Positions 15,950-24,537 of a DNA stretch of 26,823 nucleotides are shown piece after piece. The translations under genes were made by a program, and so were the position numbers. The notes under the pieces were generated by a model. It saw only the letters and a program-made list of their open reading frames with translations. It was not told where the DNA came from and searched no databases. This stretch comes from DASXRU01 sp039933315. GTDB taxonomy: Bacteria > Acidobacteriota > Blastocatellia > Pyrinomonadales > Pyrinomonadaceae. The stretch's first letter is position 1, and each line of letters starts with the position of its first letter. The DNA lies in the NCBI GenBank assembly GCA_039933315.1, contig JBDTOI010000042.1:1-26823 (forward strand), written 5' to 3'.

Positions 15950-17803
15950 TCACAATGGCGCCACGCGTTCGGTTGAGACCAGGGAACCAGCGTCGACGGC
16001 TTTTTTCAGTTCGCCACTAGTCGCCTCATCCAAAGCATAAACGTAAATCGCGGGCACTCCGGCCAGTTTCACGGTGGCGATGGGTGCTGCTAACTGGGGC
16101 AGGCGCTGCACGATGGCGTCGTTGCTAAAATAGCGACGACCACGCGCGATTAACACAAAGTCTCCGGCGGTAAGTTGTTTGACGGCCTGGTGATCAGAAA
16201 GGGAAATGGGAACCAGGTCCCCGCGACCGGCGAGATCTGCGTAGTACTTAACCAGCGTCGGAGTTTCGCAGCCCACACGCGTTTGGGGCCCCGCCTGCGT
16301 GACGATGATGCCGATAGCTTCGCGTACACCGGCGTCATAAAACTCGTCATGGGGGAAATAATTCCCGGCGTTCGCTCTCCCGCCGCCAATCACATTTGTA
16401 TAAAGCCGATAGTGAGGCATTGCCCCCGCGGAGGCTAAGGCAGAAAAACACAGCACCAGCAACGACACGAACGCCGGAGTGTGCCTGATCCACCCTTGCG
16501 GCGGAGACTGGCCTTTCTGCCAGAGCCGCAGCAGGGCCTGGCCTGCGGCATAAATTCCGATCGCCGCCGTGATCAGAACCACCGGCAGAGCCATGGTGAA
16601 GTAGCGCGTAAATTTTCCGCCCAGCACGGTGAATGGCAGAAACCACAGCATCAGCCAAAAGAGAACGAAGAATCGCCCATCACCAAACCGCTTGCCAAAT
16701 AACAACACCAAGCCAATGGCAAAGGCGATCACTTCCAGCACCGGCATCTTTACACCCATGAAGACGTAGTAGAAATACCAGGGCGAGCCGCGCAGCCAGA
16801 GGGTGGCCTGGTTGTGATAAAGACGGCCCATGAACTCGTAAGCATCGTGGCCGATGCGATGCTCGCTCGCGAACTTCAGGATCTCGCGCCATGTTCCCGG
16901 GAGCACAATAGCCGGATTACACAGGAGGAAGGTCACTCCCATGATGGCGAAGAACGCCAGCCACTTTCGCCTGCCCAGACGCCATCGGGTGGCCGGGATG
17001 CCTTGAAAGATCCAGTAGTAGCTGACACTGATGGCGAAAAAGTGGAACAGGTATTTGGAGGCCATCATGGCTCCGAAAGCGGCCGCGGCGGCCCAGTAAT
17101 ACGGATCGGCCCGGCCACTACGACTCTCAGCGACTCGCTGACCGCGCAACCAGAAAAAGTTCGCCAGTAGGAAAAAGAAAAGGAGAAAGATGTCTTCCTT
17201 GGCAATGCGGCTGAAGGCAATCGCGTTCGGATCGAGCGCCCACAGCGCTCCTGCGATCAGCCCGATCTCATTTCCGAAAAGTTCCGCCGCCACTAAAAAG
17301 ATGAGCAGCGACACCAGCGTACCCAGGATGGCGCCGGGCAAGCGAAGGGCGCTCTCCCTCGACATTCGCAGAGTTGGATTCCGGGTCACCCAGGGCGCAG
17401 AGTTCCACCGCTCAGCGCTCAGGATGCTGAGAGTGAGAATCGCTTTCATCAGCATCGGGTGCTCACCGTTAGCCGCCGTCAATCCGTGCGCGCGATAATC
17501 TTCGACGGCTACGAGCTTGTTCAGCTCGTCTTCGCTGAGACCTTCGGCGCCCAGTTGAAAGAGACGAAAGCCAAAACCGAGAAGGATGATCAGGGAGAGG
17601 GAGACAACCAATACGCGAGTGGCGGGACGTATGCTGTTACCGATAAATAACTCAGGATTGATTCTGGCGGTGGTTATTGTCGCTGCCAAAGCTGACAAGT
17701 TTCTATGGTTGCTCCTTTTGCGGAATCCGAGAACATTGGTTTGTCTCCTGGTAGAGCTAGTGCGGGTTGGTCGGGCCGGCGTCGGCGGTTTCGCTCTGAT
17801 CAC
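15950..17803 (-). CDS. GT39/PMT-type membrane glycosyltransferase
   Basis: The protein has 617 residues with about ten hydrophobic segments from residue 64 on. Immediately after the first TM comes LGAEGLSEDELNK (about 85-96). This matches the acidic pair in the first outer loop of the PMT/ArnT/GT39 superfamily, which uses polyprenyl-phosphate sugars as donors to glycosylate proteins or lipids on the outer face of the inner membrane. Further family-like features are ALRLPGAILGT (about 154-164) and the DPNAIAFSRIAKEDI loop near 196-210, typical of the second catalytic-loop region. The last 120 residues are soluble. The GTG start at 17803 has AGAAGGG upstream and overlaps the protease gene by 47 bases; the first 60 residues are basic and low complexity, so a later start is possible. 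The acceptor substrate is unknown. Confidence 0.8.
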   Translation of the reverse strand: MIRAKPPTPARPTRTSSTRRQTNVLGFRKRSNHRNLSALAATITTARINPELFIGNSIRPATRVLVVSLSLIILLGFGFRLFQLGAEGLSEDELNKLVAVEDYRAHGLTAANGEHPMLMKAILTLSILSAERWNSAPWVTRNPTLRMSRESALRLPGAILGTLVSLLIFLVAAELFGNEIGLIAGALWALDPNAIAFSRIAKEDIFLLFFFLLANFFWLRGQRVAESRSGRADPYYWAAAAAFGAMMASKYLFHFFAISVSYYWIFQGIPATRWRLGRRKWLAFFAIMGVTFLLCNPAIVLPGTWREILKFASEHRIGHDAYEFMGRLYHNQATLWLRGSPWYFYYVFMGVKMPVLEVIAFAIGLVLLFGKRFGDGRFFVLFWLMLWFLPFTVLGGKFTRYFTMALPVVLITAAIGIYAAGQALLRLWQKGQSPPQGWIRHTPAFVSLLVLCFSALASAGAMPHYRLYTNVIGGGRANAGNYFPHDEFYDAGVREAIGIIVTQAGPQTRVGCETPTLVKYYADLAGRGDLVPISLSDHQAVKQLTAGDFVLIARGRRYFSNDAIVQRLPQLAAPIATVKLAGVPAIYVYALDEATSGELKKAVDAGSLVSTERVAPL

Positions 17804-19364
17804 CGGCTATCCCTTCTGGCTGCTTCCAGCCCACGCGTTGCAATAAAGCGATTGCATATCTGACCGGCACGGCAAAGTTAGAAGCCGTGTTTCCCGTGAG
17901 CACGGCAAAGTTTACGCCGATGACGCGCCCCGTAGATCCGAAAAGCGGGCCGCCTGATCCACCCTCCGCCGTGCGCGCATCATAAACGATGCGACGGGCC
18001 TCGAGGTCGGTGACGTTGCCCTGGGTCGTCAGCGGCTGGATGTATTTTATTTCCGCGAGATGCCCCAGCAGCGATTCCAGTGAACCGCCGTAGCGGGCCT
18101 GAATAGCGCGGGCTTCATCTTCATCCATCAGGGCCAGCAAGCGCTCGGGGCCCGACGGATAACCCATCATCACAACCGTTTTGCCTACTTCCACCGTGCC
18201 GGAATCCTTTTCCAGCGGCAAGGCCGGGATTCGCACGACCGCCTCCTTCGGATCAAAAGTGCAAACCGCCAGGTCTTCGCGCTGCGCGGCTTGCTTGAAT
18301 TTCAAGACGACCGGCTTCATTTGACCGGGAAAAAACGCAATCAGCTTCTTCAAGCGAGGTTGGCCGTGAACGCTGCTGCTAAGACTTTGCGCCCGATCGT
18401 CGCCGAGCCACGGTTGAGCCACGTGGCGATTTGTTAGAACAAAACCATCACCCACCAGAAAACCTGTGCCGACAAATTCATACTCTGCCACAGCTCCTCT
18501 GCCATCCGGCGAGAGCTCCGATTGGCTGTCACCACTCGGTACGGCCCCGCCGGAGTCGTTCGTCTGGATGTCCGAATATCGCAGCACTCGACCGGTACCC
18601 GACTCCACGAATACGTATGAGCCGGCGATAAGGCAGACGCCCGCGCCGTAGTCGCTGCGCAGTTTTACTGCCAGCGAAAGGCTGTCCCTGATTTCTTTGT
18701 TGGAACGACCCAGGGCGGAGAGTGATTCATTGGCCTTGGAGACCTGTTCATTCATCGCCCGCATCTGGGCCATCTGATCATCGATGATGCGGCGGCTGCG
18801 CTTGACTTCGCTATAAAGGGCAAAGCCGATGTACAGCACACCGCCGATCAGGATCAGGGCCATTGCCAGAGTAATGATCTTGGTGCCGGGTCTGATTTCG
18901 CGGACCAGCTCGCGAGTAAACTCGCGCAGGAAAACTTTTGCATCGTCGCGGCGGGCAGTAGCCGCTGATTCCAGCCCGGCCTGTTCGATGAACGGCGCCA
19001 CGTGGGTCGCGCGCCGGTTTCCCGGCACCAGCGCAGGCTGTTGAGATTCGACGGGGAAGAAGGTCAACAAGACGCCGTATGGATCAACCCGAATTTCATC
19101 GCCATCGCGAATGGTGCCGTCGGATGTGATGGCCCGGCCGTTATGAGTAATGTTGAGCGCGGAATCGTAACTGGCGACCCGGTAGGATCCGTTCTGTCGG
19201 GCTAACTCCATGATTGGCCCAGCCGGAATGTCTGCCGGCGAGGTATCGGAGACGAGCCGCAATTCACAATCAGCGGAGTTGCCGACGCGAATGCGCTCCT
19301 GCGTCAACACTTCGGTCGATCTATTCGCACCCGACCCGATATGAACAACTAATCCGGTGGCCAT
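17757..19364 (-). CDS. FHA domain - transmembrane - trypsin-like serine protease
   Basis: The protein has 535 residues. Residues 5-105 look like a forkhead-associated domain (IRVGNSADCELRLV, then HNGRAI and DGDEIRV), although the usual G-R-S is G-N-S and the S-R-x-H phosphothreonine-binding loop is not obvious, so phosphopeptide binding is uncertain. One TM segment (about 162-184) is followed by a coiled-coil-like stretch (185-235). The protease domain (about 290-515) has the triad His314 (LTNRHVA), Asp364 (REDLAV) and Ser470 (EGGSGGPL), with about 60 residues of acidic/helical insertion before the Ser. No PDZ domain follows. The likely topology is FHA in the cytoplasm and protease in the periplasm. 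It overlaps the downstream glycosyltransferase start by 47 bases, suggesting one operon. The start ATG has AAGGAA almost directly upstream, an unusually short spacing. Confidence 0.82.
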   Translation of the reverse strand: MATGLVVHIGSGANRSTEVLTQERIRVGNSADCELRLVSDTSPADIPAGPIMELARQNGSYRVASYDSALNITHNGRAITSDGTIRDGDEIRVDPYGVLLTFFPVESQQPALVPGNRRATHVAPFIEQAGLESAATARRDDAKVFLREFTRELVREIRPGTKIITLAMALILIGGVLYIGFALYSEVKRSRRIIDDQMAQMRAMNEQVSKANESLSALGRSNKEIRDSLSLAVKLRSDYGAGVCLIAGSYVFVESGTGRVLRYSDIQTNDSGGAVPSGDSQSELSPDGRGAVAEYEFVGTGFLVGDGFVLTNRHVAQPWLGDDRAQSLSSSVHGQPRLKKLIAFFPGQMKPVVLKFKQAAQREDLAVCTFDPKEAVVRIPALPLEKDSGTVEVGKTVVMMGYPSGPERLLALMDEDEARAIQARYGGSLESLLGHLAEIKYIQPLTTQGNVTDLEARRIVYDARTAEGGSGGPLFGSTGRVIGVNFAVLTGNTASNFAVPVRYAIALLQRVGWKQPEGIAGDQSETADAGPTNPH

Positions 19365-19374
19365 TTCCTTGTGG

Positions 19375-19392
19375 CACAGACTTCAGTCTGTG
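19375..19392. repeat. perfect 8-bp-stem hairpin before the FHA-protease gene
   Basis: CACAGACT-TC-AGTCTGTG is perfectly paired. It lies 10 bases upstream of the protease start codon on the minus strand, so it would sit in the 5' leader close to the ribosome site. The form 'stem-ACTTCAGT-stem' resembles the other TC-apex hairpins of this window. Confidence 0.6.
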
Positions 19393-19566
19393 AAATGATT
19401 CCTTTATCGCGTTCCTTACAATAAATCAGGCGCCCGCCTCAGGAGACCGCGCAATCTCCCGGCTGCGGTCGTCTGAGCGTTCGCCTATTCGAGGCAATCT
19501 TACAATGAATTCATGCGCCCGCAAAGATGAGGCGAGGGAAGCTGCCAACTGCAGCGGAAAGGCTCC

Positions 19567-19718
19567 TCATCTCATTCTCACCCGGTTTCAACCGGGTGAT
19601 GAGCCCAACCCTTTTAACGGTTTACCTTCGGCACCGCGAATCGGAAAACCGTTGAAACGGTTCCCTTTCATTTAGATCGACCCGATCACCCGGTTGAAAC
19701 CGGGTGAGAATGAGATGA
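19567..19718. repeat. 152-bp composite palindrome with 34-bp perfect inverted arms
   Basis: 19567-19600 and 19685-19718 are perfect reverse complements over 34 bases. Each arm carries its own hairpin, CACCCGGTTTCAACCGGGTG (19579-19598 and its inverse). Inside lies a second inverted pair: AACCCTTTTAACGGTT (19607-19622) against the minus-strand AACCGTTTCAACGGTT (19662-19647), with 14 of 16 matching and the latter itself a hairpin. The architecture is nested, with a tail plus TTTCAA-apex hairpin in head-to-head copies. No transposase is near. Confidence 0.8.
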
Positions 19719-19774
19719 TTCAGTGTTACGATGTTCGTCGTCGGAGCGACAACTTAATCACCGTCGGCGGACTA

Positions 19775-20215
19775 ATGACTGAATCTGTTTTTATTGAAGA
19801 TTTCGAAGAATTGTGTGAGCTGGCGCCGGTGGCGTGCGCGCCGATTCGTCATCACATCTTCGTGTGCACGGGAAAGTCATGTTCGGCCGTCGGCAGCGCG
19901 GAAGTCAGAGAAGTCTTTGAACAGGAATTGAAAGCGCGGGGCATGCTTTTCGGCAAAGCGAAAAAGGGCAAGAACCCGCACGGAAGCATCATCGTCACCG
20001 AGTGCGCCTCAGTCGGGTTCTGTGCCGTAGGAGCCGCCGTGATGATCTATCCCGAGGGAGTGTGGTATGCGCAAGTCCGTGCGGCAGACGTCCCGCAGAT
20101 TATCGAAGAGCACATTCTAAACGGGCGCGTAGTTGAAAGATTGGTACTGCTAAAAGTTCCATCGGAAGGAAAGACCAACGCGGTCAACAATGACGAGACG
20201 AACTGGGAAGCATAA
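19775..20215 (+). CDS. thioredoxin-like [2Fe-2S] ferredoxin
   Basis: The protein has 146 residues. It carries the four cluster ligands of the thioredoxin-like ferredoxin family: Cys31 and Cys36 (FVCTGKSC), Cys77 and Cys83 (TECASVGFC). The typical tail YPEGVWYAQVRAADVPQIIEEH follows. The family accepts or passes single electrons in the cytoplasm; NuoE and hydrogenase subunits share the fold. No partner oxidoreductase is adjacent, so its role is open. The start is uncertain. ATG 19775 begins a protein of normal length and has GGCGGA a few bases upstream. The ATG at 19715 and TTG at 19694 would start inside the inverted-repeat arm and are less likely. Residues 1-25 (with Cys14 and Cys21) are an extra N-terminal extension. 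Confidence 0.82.
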   Translation: MTESVFIEDFEELCELAPVACAPIRHHIFVCTGKSCSAVGSAEVREVFEQELKARGMLFGKAKKGKNPHGSIIVTECASVGFCAVGAAVMIYPEGVWYAQVRAADVPQIIEEHILNGRVVERLVLLKVPSEGKTNAVNNDETNWEA

Positions 20216-20228
20216 TGCGCCGCCGATT

Positions 20229-20741
20229 TCATGACTCCGAATTAGTTTTCATGCCGAGCAGCGCCTCCAACTCCGCAACGGCGACCTTGTCCTTGGGACG
20301 ACCGGCGGTACGCTTAGCCTCGATTAGTTTTCCAAGTTCAATAACGGCGAACGGATATCCAAACAGTTCCACGATCAAGGATTCTGAAAGCGCATCCTCG
20401 TAATAACCCACGCCGCGTACTTCACCCAATAAATCCAGGCTTCCAATGTCGGTGCTGAATGTAAAATTCAACCCGCGGCGTAGAGTCTCGGCATCGAGAA
20501 TGAACGGCAGGTCTGGCGGGGCGTTACGCAGGTGAGCATGAACGGACTGAAGTGCGTTCGCTAATTTCTCGAGATTCGCCAAGCTTCTGGCGTAACACAC
20601 ATCCACATCCGTCGTCGGGAGCACCGATCCATGAATAGTGGCGGCGACGCCGCCAACGATGACGCACTCCACCTTAAACCTACCAAGCAGCGTCAACTGC
20701 TTCTCGATAAGCTGTATTAATCCATCATTAAGGTTTTCCAA
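20229..20741 (-). CDS. small nucleotidyltransferase-fold protein (AbiEii/MenT-like), possible toxin
   Basis: The protein has 170 residues. The nucleotidyltransferase signature is clear: IVGGVAATIHG (Gly30-Gly31) followed by TTDVDVCY with the metal-binding pair Asp45 and Asp47. Later blocks such as GLNFTFSTDIGSLDLLGEV and KLIEAKRTAGRPKDKVAVAELEAL are typical of the many small bacterial proteins of this fold, some of which are toxins that modify tRNA or other substrates. Its start overlaps the end of the 77-aa gene by 14 bases, a toxin-antitoxin-like layout. No AbiEi-type wHTH antitoxin is seen, so toxin function is only a possibility; it may be a housekeeping or unknown enzyme. It converges on the ferredoxin gene. 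Confidence 0.75.
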   Translation of the reverse strand: MENLNDGLIQLIEKQLTLLGRFKVECVIVGGVAATIHGSVLPTTDVDVCYARSLANLEKLANALQSVHAHLRNAPPDLPFILDAETLRRGLNFTFSTDIGSLDLLGEVRGVGYYEDALSESLIVELFGYPFAVIELGKLIEAKRTAGRPKDKVAVAELEALLGMKTNSES

Positions 20742-20961
20742 GACGTTTGGGGTGTTGTCCGATGATTCTTGCTGACGCCATCATCTTTGCGATACCGGCT
20801 ATGTGATCGTCGAGTTTGCGTATTCTCTCTTCCGGAGTGAGCCGCAGATTTTCGAGGGTTAAGGTCAGGTCGATGCCAAACTCGACGGCGCGTTCGGCAG
20901 CGGAACCGGGCGGCGGATTTAGGAAATAGTCTTCGTTTTCGACGCGCATGATCGAAGGCAT
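20728..20961 (-). CDS. small partner protein of the nucleotidyltransferase, antitoxin-like
   Basis: The protein has 77 residues and overlaps the nucleotidyltransferase start by 14 bases, so the pair is translationally coupled. It is mostly helical and charged: AAERAVEFGIDLTLTLENLRLTPEERIRKLDDHI. There is no DNA-binding motif that I can recognise. Short proteins with FGIDLTLTLENLRLTPEERI occur next to nucleotidyltransferases in many genomes in my recollection, but I cannot name a family. ATG 20961 is used; ATG 20949 is an alternative, and neither has a good ribosome site. Confidence 0.6.
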   Translation of the reverse strand: MPSIMRVENEDYFLNPPPGSAAERAVEFGIDLTLTLENLRLTPEERIRKLDDHIAGIAKMMASARIIGQHPKRLGKP

Positions 20962-20988
20962 TATAACATTGAGGAGAAGGGTGAGTAA

Positions 20989-22554
<1,566 letters not shown>

Positions 22555-22574
22555 ATTAATTGCGACATCTGATT

Positions 22575-22708
22575 GTAGGGGCGGCACTCCGTGGCCGCCC
22601 CTCTCTTGCATCTAAACGGTCGCTCCTGCAGACAAGCAGGCCCAGCGAACACGCCTCTCCTCGAAAGGGTGGCGCAACCGAGGGGCGGCCACGGAGTGCC
22701 GCGCCTAC
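22575..22708. repeat. REP/BIME-like inverted pair between gcvPA and gcvPB
   Basis: 29-base arms at 22575-22603 and 22680-22708 are inverted with 28 of 29 matching. Each arm begins with GTAG and continues into its own imperfect palindrome (GGGCGGC-ACTCCGT-GGCCGCCC). GTAG-headed palindromes in opposed pairs are the known layout of REP/BIME elements moved by RAYT (TnpA-REP) proteins. The spacer of 76 bases has no coding function. The TAG of the right arm, read on the minus strand, is the stop codon of gcvPA. Confidence 0.8.
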
Positions 22709-24060
22709 AAAGCGTGCGAAAGTGTCTTCAGCCCATCTACCAGCCCATCGATCTGCTCGCGCGTGTTCGTCTCCGTAACACAAACCAGGAAGTCATTCGG
22801 GCGATCAGAGTAAAAGCGAGACAACTCTATCCCGCCATCGATCTCTTTCTCGCGAGCGAGGCGCGCCAGTAACCCTTTGGCCTCAACCGGGCCGCGCACG
22901 GCGAATTCATTGAACACCGGCGCAGCGTAGGGAAGGGAAAACCCTTCGAGCGCTTTTATGCGTCCCGCGGTGTAGTTGGCCTTTTGCGCGCATTGCAGGG
23001 CGGCTTCCTGGACACCTTTCTTGCCCATCGTCTCCAGATAAATCGTGGCCGCGAGCGCTATCAATCCTTCGTTGGTGCAGATGTTGGAAGTAGCTTTCTC
23101 GCGCCGGATATGTTGTTCGCGAGTCGCCAGCGTCAAAACGAAGCCGCGCCGGCCCTGTTTATCGAAGGCTTCACCAACCAGGCGGCCGGGAATCTGGCGC
23201 GCGTACTTGTCTCGCGTAGCGAACAGACCCACATAGGGTCCGCCAAAAGAAAGCGGCACGCCAAAAGACTGTCCTTCCGCCACCACGATGTCTGCGCCGC
23301 AGGCGCCGGGCGATCGCAGTAGCCCAAAAGACATTGCTTCCGTGACCGCCACGATCAGCAGGGCGCCCGCGGCATGTGCTTTATCCGCCAGTGCCTTAAT
23401 GTCCTCGATGCAACCGAAGAAGTTAGGCGATTGAATTACGATCGCGGCGGTCTGGTCGTCCAGCGAATCGAAAGCGCCCGGCAGAGTCTGACCCGTTTTC
23501 CCATCAATTTCGGCGCGCAGCACTTCGATGCCGGCGTGCTGAACGTACGTATCTATGACTTCCAGATACTGGGGATGAACGCCTGACGATACCGCCACTT
23601 TCGCGCGCCGGGTGATGCGTTCCGCCATCAGGACCGCTTCCGCCAAACCCGTCGAACCGTCATACATCGAGGCGTTAGCGACATCCATGCCGGTCAGCTG
23701 GCAGACCATAGTCTGGAACTCAAAAATGGCTTGCAGAGTGCCCTGGGAAATCTCAGGTTGATATGGTGTGTAGGCGGTAAAAAACTCCGATCGCGAAATC
23801 AAATGATCGACGATGGTAGGAATGTAATGCGAATAAGCGCCGGCGCCGAGGAAACTGACACGACGCGCCGCCGCGTTACGCGCTGCCATGCGATCGAAGC
23901 CCGCCAGGACTTCAATCTCCGAGAGCGCGGCCGGAACTTTCAGGTGTTCCGGCAAACGCAGATCTGCGGGAATAGACTCGAAGAGTTGTGCAATTGAGCT
24001 CGCGCCGATCTGGTGAAGCATCTGGGCGCGTTCGTCCGGCGAGTTGGGAATGTAACGCAA
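22705..24060 (-). CDS. gcvPA: glycine dehydrogenase (decarboxylating) subunit 1
   Basis: The protein has 451 residues and is the N-terminal half of the split P protein. The family start RYIPNSPDERAQMLHQIG is present, as are FLGAGAYSHYIPTIVDHL, TPYQPEISQGTLQAIFEFQT and MYDGSTGLAEA, all typical of GcvPA. Length is normal. The start is TTG at 24060, three bases after the gcvH TAG stop, with no strong ribosome site, so translation is probably coupled to gcvH. The stop TAG is the first TAG of the REP-like element, so the last residues (TLSHAL) abut the repeat. It works with GcvPB, GcvH, GcvT and an L protein encoded elsewhere. Confidence 0.93.
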   Translation of the reverse strand: MRYIPNSPDERAQMLHQIGASSIAQLFESIPADLRLPEHLKVPAALSEIEVLAGFDRMAARNAAARRVSFLGAGAYSHYIPTIVDHLISRSEFFTAYTPYQPEISQGTLQAIFEFQTMVCQLTGMDVANASMYDGSTGLAEAVLMAERITRRAKVAVSSGVHPQYLEVIDTYVQHAGIEVLRAEIDGKTGQTLPGAFDSLDDQTAAIVIQSPNFFGCIEDIKALADKAHAAGALLIVAVTEAMSFGLLRSPGACGADIVVAEGQSFGVPLSFGGPYVGLFATRDKYARQIPGRLVGEAFDKQGRRGFVLTLATREQHIRREKATSNICTNEGLIALAATIYLETMGKKGVQEAALQCAQKANYTAGRIKALEGFSLPYAAPVFNEFAVRGPVEAKGLLARLAREKEIDGGIELSRFYSDRPNDFLVCVTETNTREQIDGLVDGLKTLSHAL

Positions 24061-24063
24061 GTT

Positions 24064-24456
24064 CTATTCAGTCTCGGCTTTCGTAAAATCTTCGTATTCG
24101 GCGGCCGTCAGCAAGCTATCGAGTTCGCCGGGACTCTTCATCTTGATCTTGATCATCCAGCCCTCACCGTACGGATCCTGGTTGACCTTTTCCGGTTCAT
24201 CCTGCAACGCGTCGTTCGCTTCAGTGACCTCGCCTGAAACCGGGGTAAACACTTCCGACACGGCCTTCACGGACTCGACCGAACCAAAGGATTCATGGGC
24301 AGCAAACTCATCGCCGGCTTTGGGGAGTTCCACATAAACGACGTCCCCCAGCGCATCCTGGGCGTGATCGGTAACACCGACCACAGCGATGTTGCCTTCG
24401 ACGCGGATCCACTCGTGGTCCTTGCTGTAGTGCAAATCTTCCGGAACGTTCGCCAT
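24064..24456 (-). CDS. gcvH: glycine cleavage system H protein
   Basis: The protein has 130 residues, the family's usual length. It carries the lipoyl domain with modified Lys64 in ESVKAVSEVFTPVSG, and the usual start (P-E-D-L-x-Y-S-K-D-H-E-W) and end (EGWMIKIKM, then LLTAAEYEDF). It shuttles the aminomethyl group between the P, T and L proteins on lipoyl-lysine in the cytoplasm. The ATG at 24456 has GAGGAGAAAC upstream, the best ribosome site in the operon. It lies 81 bases after gcvT and 3 bases before gcvPA. No lipoylation enzyme is in the window. Confidence 0.96.
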   Translation of the reverse strand: MANVPEDLHYSKDHEWIRVEGNIAVVGVTDHAQDALGDVVYVELPKAGDEFAAHESFGSVESVKAVSEVFTPVSGEVTEANDALQDEPEKVNQDPYGEGWMIKIKMKSPGELDSLLTAAEYEDFTKAETE

Positions 24457-24537
24457 TAGTTTCTCCTCGTTCGATGTCGTAACGCAAACTGTTAGTTTGC
24501 GCGCAAGTTAAGCTGGGCGTTGGATCAGAGTATTGCT

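Larger units (their letters stand above)
19365..19774. other. 410-bp divergent intergenic region rich in palindromes
   Basis: It lies between the protease gene (minus) and the ferredoxin gene (plus) and should hold both promoters, but I cannot define either. It contains the hairpin at 19375-19392 and the composite inverted repeat at 19567-19718. The open frame that could extend the ferredoxin gene leftwards runs into the inverted repeat arm and is not believed to be coding. Confidence 0.55.

Noticed and set aside
19694..19774. Leftward extension of the ferredoxin gene
   Set aside because: The upstream codons run into the 34-bp inverted arm and show no family-like residues, so the start is placed at 19775.
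19365..19774. tRNA or small RNA gene in the palindrome-rich gap
   Set aside because: The stems do not form a cloverleaf, no CCA-like end or T-loop sequence is present, and the structure is better explained as repeats.
22555..22611. Upstream start of gcvPB at 22611
   Set aside because: The extra 19 codons are inside the REP-like element, and homologues typically begin shortly before the ERSQPGR block.
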